From: an uncultured Selenomonadaceae bacterium | GTDB taxonomy: Bacteria; Bacillota; Negativicutes; Selenomonadales; Selenomonadaceae | Length of the DNA: 7,568 nucleotides | Assembly (NCBI GenBank): GCA_905233965.1 | Contig: CAJOFG010000068.1 | Location: 1 to 7,568, forward strand | Direction: 5' to 3' | Program-made: the position numbers and the translations under genes | Part shown: one piece after another, positions 5,321-7,568 of the stretch | How the letters are laid out: each line of letters starts with the position of its first letter | Position numbering within the stretch: the stretch's first letter is position 1 | The notes under the pieces: model-generated | Seen by the model: the letters and a program-made list of their open reading frames with translations, nothing else | Databases searched by the model: none | What the model was told of the DNA's origin: nothing

Positions 5321-7054
5321 ATGTTAAATCGCAGAAATTTTATCAAAACCACATCACTTGCGGCACTCGGTTTGATGTTTACAGGTTGCGGTGAAAATGC
5401 GACGACAACAAGTGCGGGAAAAGCCGACTTGGTTGTTTACGGAAAAATTTTTACTTCCGAGGACAATAAGATTGTCGAGGCGTTCGCGGTGAAGGACGGC
5501 AAATTTGTTTACGTCGGCGACAAAGCGGGCGCGGAAAAATTCATCGAACAGGGCAAGACTGAAGTTATCGACCACACCGGCAAAGGTCTTGTAATGCCTT
5601 CGTGCGGAAACGGTCACGCACATTATTCGATCGGGCACGGTATTCCAAAAGTCGGAATGACTATTGATTTTGATGACACGCCGGAAAAATTTTTGAATGA
5701 AATTGTACCTGCGGCAGTCAAAAAAGCTCGCGAAAACGGAGCGACGGCGATTTTTGGATTCGGCTGGCAACTTTTGAAATTTGAAAATGATATGCCTACC
5801 CGTCAAAAGCTGGACGCAATTTGCAGCGACATTCCGATTTATTTCGCGGACGACGAAGGACACAAAGGTTTGGCAAATACACTTTGTCTTGTAAAAGCCG
5901 GAATTATGTCGGAAGACGGAAAAGTTTTGAAAAAAGAAAAAGATATTCGCGGCGGAGAAATTGTTATGGGTGAAGACGGCACACCTACAGGTTTTCTTAA
6001 GGAACAGGCAGGAACTTACACGCGCTCCTTTTTGGATAACGACAATCTTTTTTCGGTTAATCTGGCGAAAGAAAATATGAAAGACATCGAGCAACATTTG
6101 TTGTCGGAAGGTTACACAATGTACATTGACGGCTGGGGAAATTATTTTTACAACGACAATTTCTACAAAGCGGCTCAAGAATATGACAAAGAAGGAAAAA
6201 TGCACTTTATTTTGGGCACGACTTACGAAATTGAAAGTTGGATGGACATTGACAAAAATTTAGAATATTCTTCAAACCATGTAAAACCAAATTGGATAAA
6301 ACTTTTTATCGACGGCACACCGGAAAGCGGCACGGGATTTATCGATCCGCCTTATTTCGACGGGCATCAAGGAATTGCAAACTGGACGGAAGAAGAAGTT
6401 ACGGAAATTACGCGCAAGGCGAATGAAAAAAATTTGACAATGCATATTCACGCAATGGGAAATATGGCTGTAAATCGTGCGGTAAATTCTTACGTCAACG
6501 CCGGAAAAAAAGAATTGCGGAATACGATTGTGCATTTGCGTAACGTGAACACGGAAGATTATAAGCGCATGGCAGAAAATAATATTTATGCGACGGAAGG
6601 TATGCTCTGGCATCACAATTCTGCAGAAAATCAAGAAGTAATGCCTAAAATTTTTCAAGGCGAAATGGCACTTCACGGCTATCCGCTGAAATCATTTTTT
6701 GATAACAATGTAAATGTTACTTGTCATTCAGATTTTCCTGCACTCAGTCACAGTCCCGACGATCCTTTCGGAATTATGGAAATTACAGTGACCGGCGTTT
6801 ATCATATTGAAGAAGGCGCAAAACCTTGGTGGACTGAAGAACTTATCACACGCGAACAGGCAATTCAAGCGTTGACAATCAATGTTGCAAAGCAAATGTT
6901 CCTTGAAGACGAACGCGGAAGTATCAAAGAAGGCAAATATGCAGACTTCCTCCTCGTCAACAAAGATATTTTGGATTGTCCCGCACCGGAAATTCATGAG
7001 GCAAAACCCGAAGCAACTTACTTTGAGGGACAAAAAGTTTTCTCCGGGAAGTAA
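5321..7054 (+). CDS. Tat-exported, lipoprotein-like YtcJ-type amidohydrolase
   Basis: The product is 577 residues of the amidohydrolase superfamily, YtcJ / N-substituted formamide deformylase-like group (metal-dependent TIM barrel flanked by a beta-sandwich). The N-terminus LNRRNFIKTTSLAALGLMFTGC has a twin-arginine motif (R4, R5) and a lipobox-like FTGC at C23, implying export folded and lipid anchoring. The barrel carries GNGHAHY with metal ligands H99 and H101, WIKLFIDG (325-332), HIHAMGN (375-381), VHLRN (H405) and HSDFP (D471), with the returning sandwich at GSIKEGKYADFLLV (533-546). The substrate is unknown; amides, formamides or cyclic amides are typical. The ATG at 5321 follows AAAGGA by 8 nt and opens directly into the Tat motif, so the in-frame TTG at 5249 is unlikely. 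Codons are A/T-ending. A gene for an exported amidase follows 79 nt later. Confidence 0.93.
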   Translation: MLNRRNFIKTTSLAALGLMFTGCGENATTTSAGKADLVVYGKIFTSEDNKIVEAFAVKDGKFVYVGDKAGAEKFIEQGKTEVIDHTGKGLVMPSCGNGHAHYSIGHGIPKVGMTIDFDDTPEKFLNEIVPAAVKKARENGATAIFGFGWQLLKFENDMPTRQKLDAICSDIPIYFADDEGHKGLANTLCLVKAGIMSEDGKVLKKEKDIRGGEIVMGEDGTPTGFLKEQAGTYTRSFLDNDNLFSVNLAKENMKDIEQHLLSEGYTMYIDGWGNYFYNDNFYKAAQEYDKEGKMHFILGTTYEIESWMDIDKNLEYSSNHVKPNWIKLFIDGTPESGTGFIDPPYFDGHQGIANWTEEEVTEITRKANEKNLTMHIHAMGNMAVNRAVNSYVNAGKKELRNTIVHLRNVNTEDYKRMAENNIYATEGMLWHHNSAENQEVMPKIFQGEMALHGYPLKSFFDNNVNVTCHSDFPALSHSPDDPFGIMEITVTGVYHIEEGAKPWWTEELITREQAIQALTINVAKQMFLEDERGSIKEGKYADFLLVNKDILDCPAPEIHEAKPEATYFEGQKVFSGK

Positions 7055-7079
7055 AAGTCTTTACCAATGCCGCACAAGC

Positions 7080-7097
7080 CTTTCCCGGTAGGGAAGG
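7080..7097 (+). terminator. Weak stem-loop between amidohydrolase and amidase
   Basis: CTTTCCC (7080-7086) pairs with GGGAAGG (7091-7097, one U-G pair) around GGTA, followed by the broken T-rich run TTAAATATTTT. It could attenuate or stabilise transcripts rather than fully terminate. I see no convincing promoter between it and the amidase, so some read-through is expected. Confidence 0.4.
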
Positions 7098-7133
7098 TTA
7101 AATATTTTGACGTTTGTCAGAGGAGGTATACAA

Positions 7134-7568
7134 ATGAACAGATTTTTTTTCAGGAAAACATTTATTGCGTTCCTGGCAGGAGTGCTGATCGCGTTCTTTG
7201 CAGCAAGCACGAGTGCAGTTTTGGCCAAGTCGAAGTTTTCGCAGGAAGAGTTGGCCTACATGCCCGCCGTACAGCTCATAGAACTGTTCAAAAAAGGTGA
7301 AACAACGCCAAGCGAAGTTTTGGAAGCGCAGATCAGCCGTGTAAAGCAGTACAATGGCGAATACAACGTATCGCGCCGGGACTTGGTAAACGAGCTGGAC
7401 ACGTTCAATGCCGGCAAAGTCAATGCCATCACTTTCGACAACTTTGAGGAGGCCAGGAAACTGGCAAAGGAGGCCGATGAACGCTACCGTAAAGGCACTG
7501 CACGCAGACTTGAAGGGATTACCGTCGGCATCAAGGACGAGAATGAAGTCAAGGGATGGCGTGTCGAC
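7134..7568 (+). CDS. Exported amidase-signature family enzyme (C-terminus off the right edge)
   Basis: The first 145 residues are present. The signal peptide has basic residues R3, R7 and K8, a hydrophobic core (about 9-24) and likely cleavage VLA|KS after residue 31. The mature part opens like amidase-signature enzymes: LIELFKKGETTPSEVLEAQISRV by position, then VNAITFDNFEEARKLAKEAD (96-115) and RLEGITVGIKDENEVKGW (125-142). K134 in that last stretch is the expected catalytic lysine of the Ser-Ser-Lys triad; the two serines lie past the edge. It should hydrolyse an amide outside the cytoplasm and so differs from cytoplasmic GatA. AGAGGAGGT (7119-7127) precedes the ATG at 7134 by about 7 nt. 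It is likely co-expressed with the amidohydrolase. CTG, ATC, GCC and AAG codons are commoner than in the preceding gene. Confidence 0.9.
   Translation, partial: MNRFFFRKTFIAFLAGVLIAFFAASTSAVLAKSKFSQEELAYMPAVQLIELFKKGETTPSEVLEAQISRVKQYNGEYNVSRRDLVNELDTFNAGKVNAITFDNFEEARKLAKEADERYRKGTARRLEGITVGIKDENEVKGWRVD

Noticed and set aside
5354..6205. A 283-residue minus-strand frame opposite the amidohydrolase
   Set aside because: It is antisense to a clearly conserved gene, has a composition rich in Phe, Arg and Val typical of a reverse-strand shadow, and lacks a start signal.
7107..7132. TTGACG and TATACA before the amidase as a separate promoter
   Set aside because: The spacing is only 14 bp and the -10 candidate overlaps the ribosome site.

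Overview
The window looks like chromosome from a diderm, Gram-negative-type Firmicute, most likely a member of the Negativicutes. The main clue is an LptA/OstA-like periplasmic protein in otherwise Firmicute-looking DNA: strong GGAGG-type ribosome sites, A/T tracts, TTG starts, an HxlR regulator and a CofE-like ligase. This placement is inferred from protein character, not from a marker gene. No rRNA, tRNA, CRISPR array, transposase or phage gene is visible.

Left block (1-2950, minus strand). A compact, probably co-transcribed unit reads right to left from a sigma70-type promoter (2921-2949): an exported LptA/OstA-like protein, a class-III PLP aminotransferase that begins on a TTG directly after the previous stop codon, a small membrane-anchored protein, and a CofE-like gamma-glutamyl ligase homologue that runs off the left edge. 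The junctions have almost no spare bases, which points to translational coupling. The shared purpose of the four genes is not evident from the sequence.

Middle block (2953-4162). An NAD(P)-binding NmrA/YwnB-like oxidoreductase (minus) and an HxlR-family regulator (plus) diverge from 133 bp of DNA in which two sigma70-type promoters overlap. The regulator keeps an N-terminal cysteine (C15) where redox or electrophile sensors of this family carry theirs. This is a typical regulator/target pair. A clean intrinsic terminator (2953-2988) closes the oxidoreductase gene and abuts the promoter of the left operon.

Right block (4161-7568). A ZnuB-type metal ABC permease (minus) has its own promoter and no ATPase or binding protein beside it. 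It is separated from the next plus-strand genes by 362 bp of non-coding DNA (4959-5320) that holds two outward-facing promoters, two interleaved inverted repeats and a short dispersed repeat. Then come a Tat-exported, lipoprotein-like YtcJ-type amidohydrolase and the start of a Sec-exported amidase-signature enzyme, suggesting hydrolysis of amides or related compounds outside the cytoplasm. The amidase uses codons ending in G or C more than its neighbours, which may reflect a different history.

I did not find a convincing undescribed defence or mobile system. The best leads are the interleaved inverted repeats at 4996-5117, the four-gene envelope/aminotransferase/ligase operon, and the exported amidohydrolase-amidase pair.
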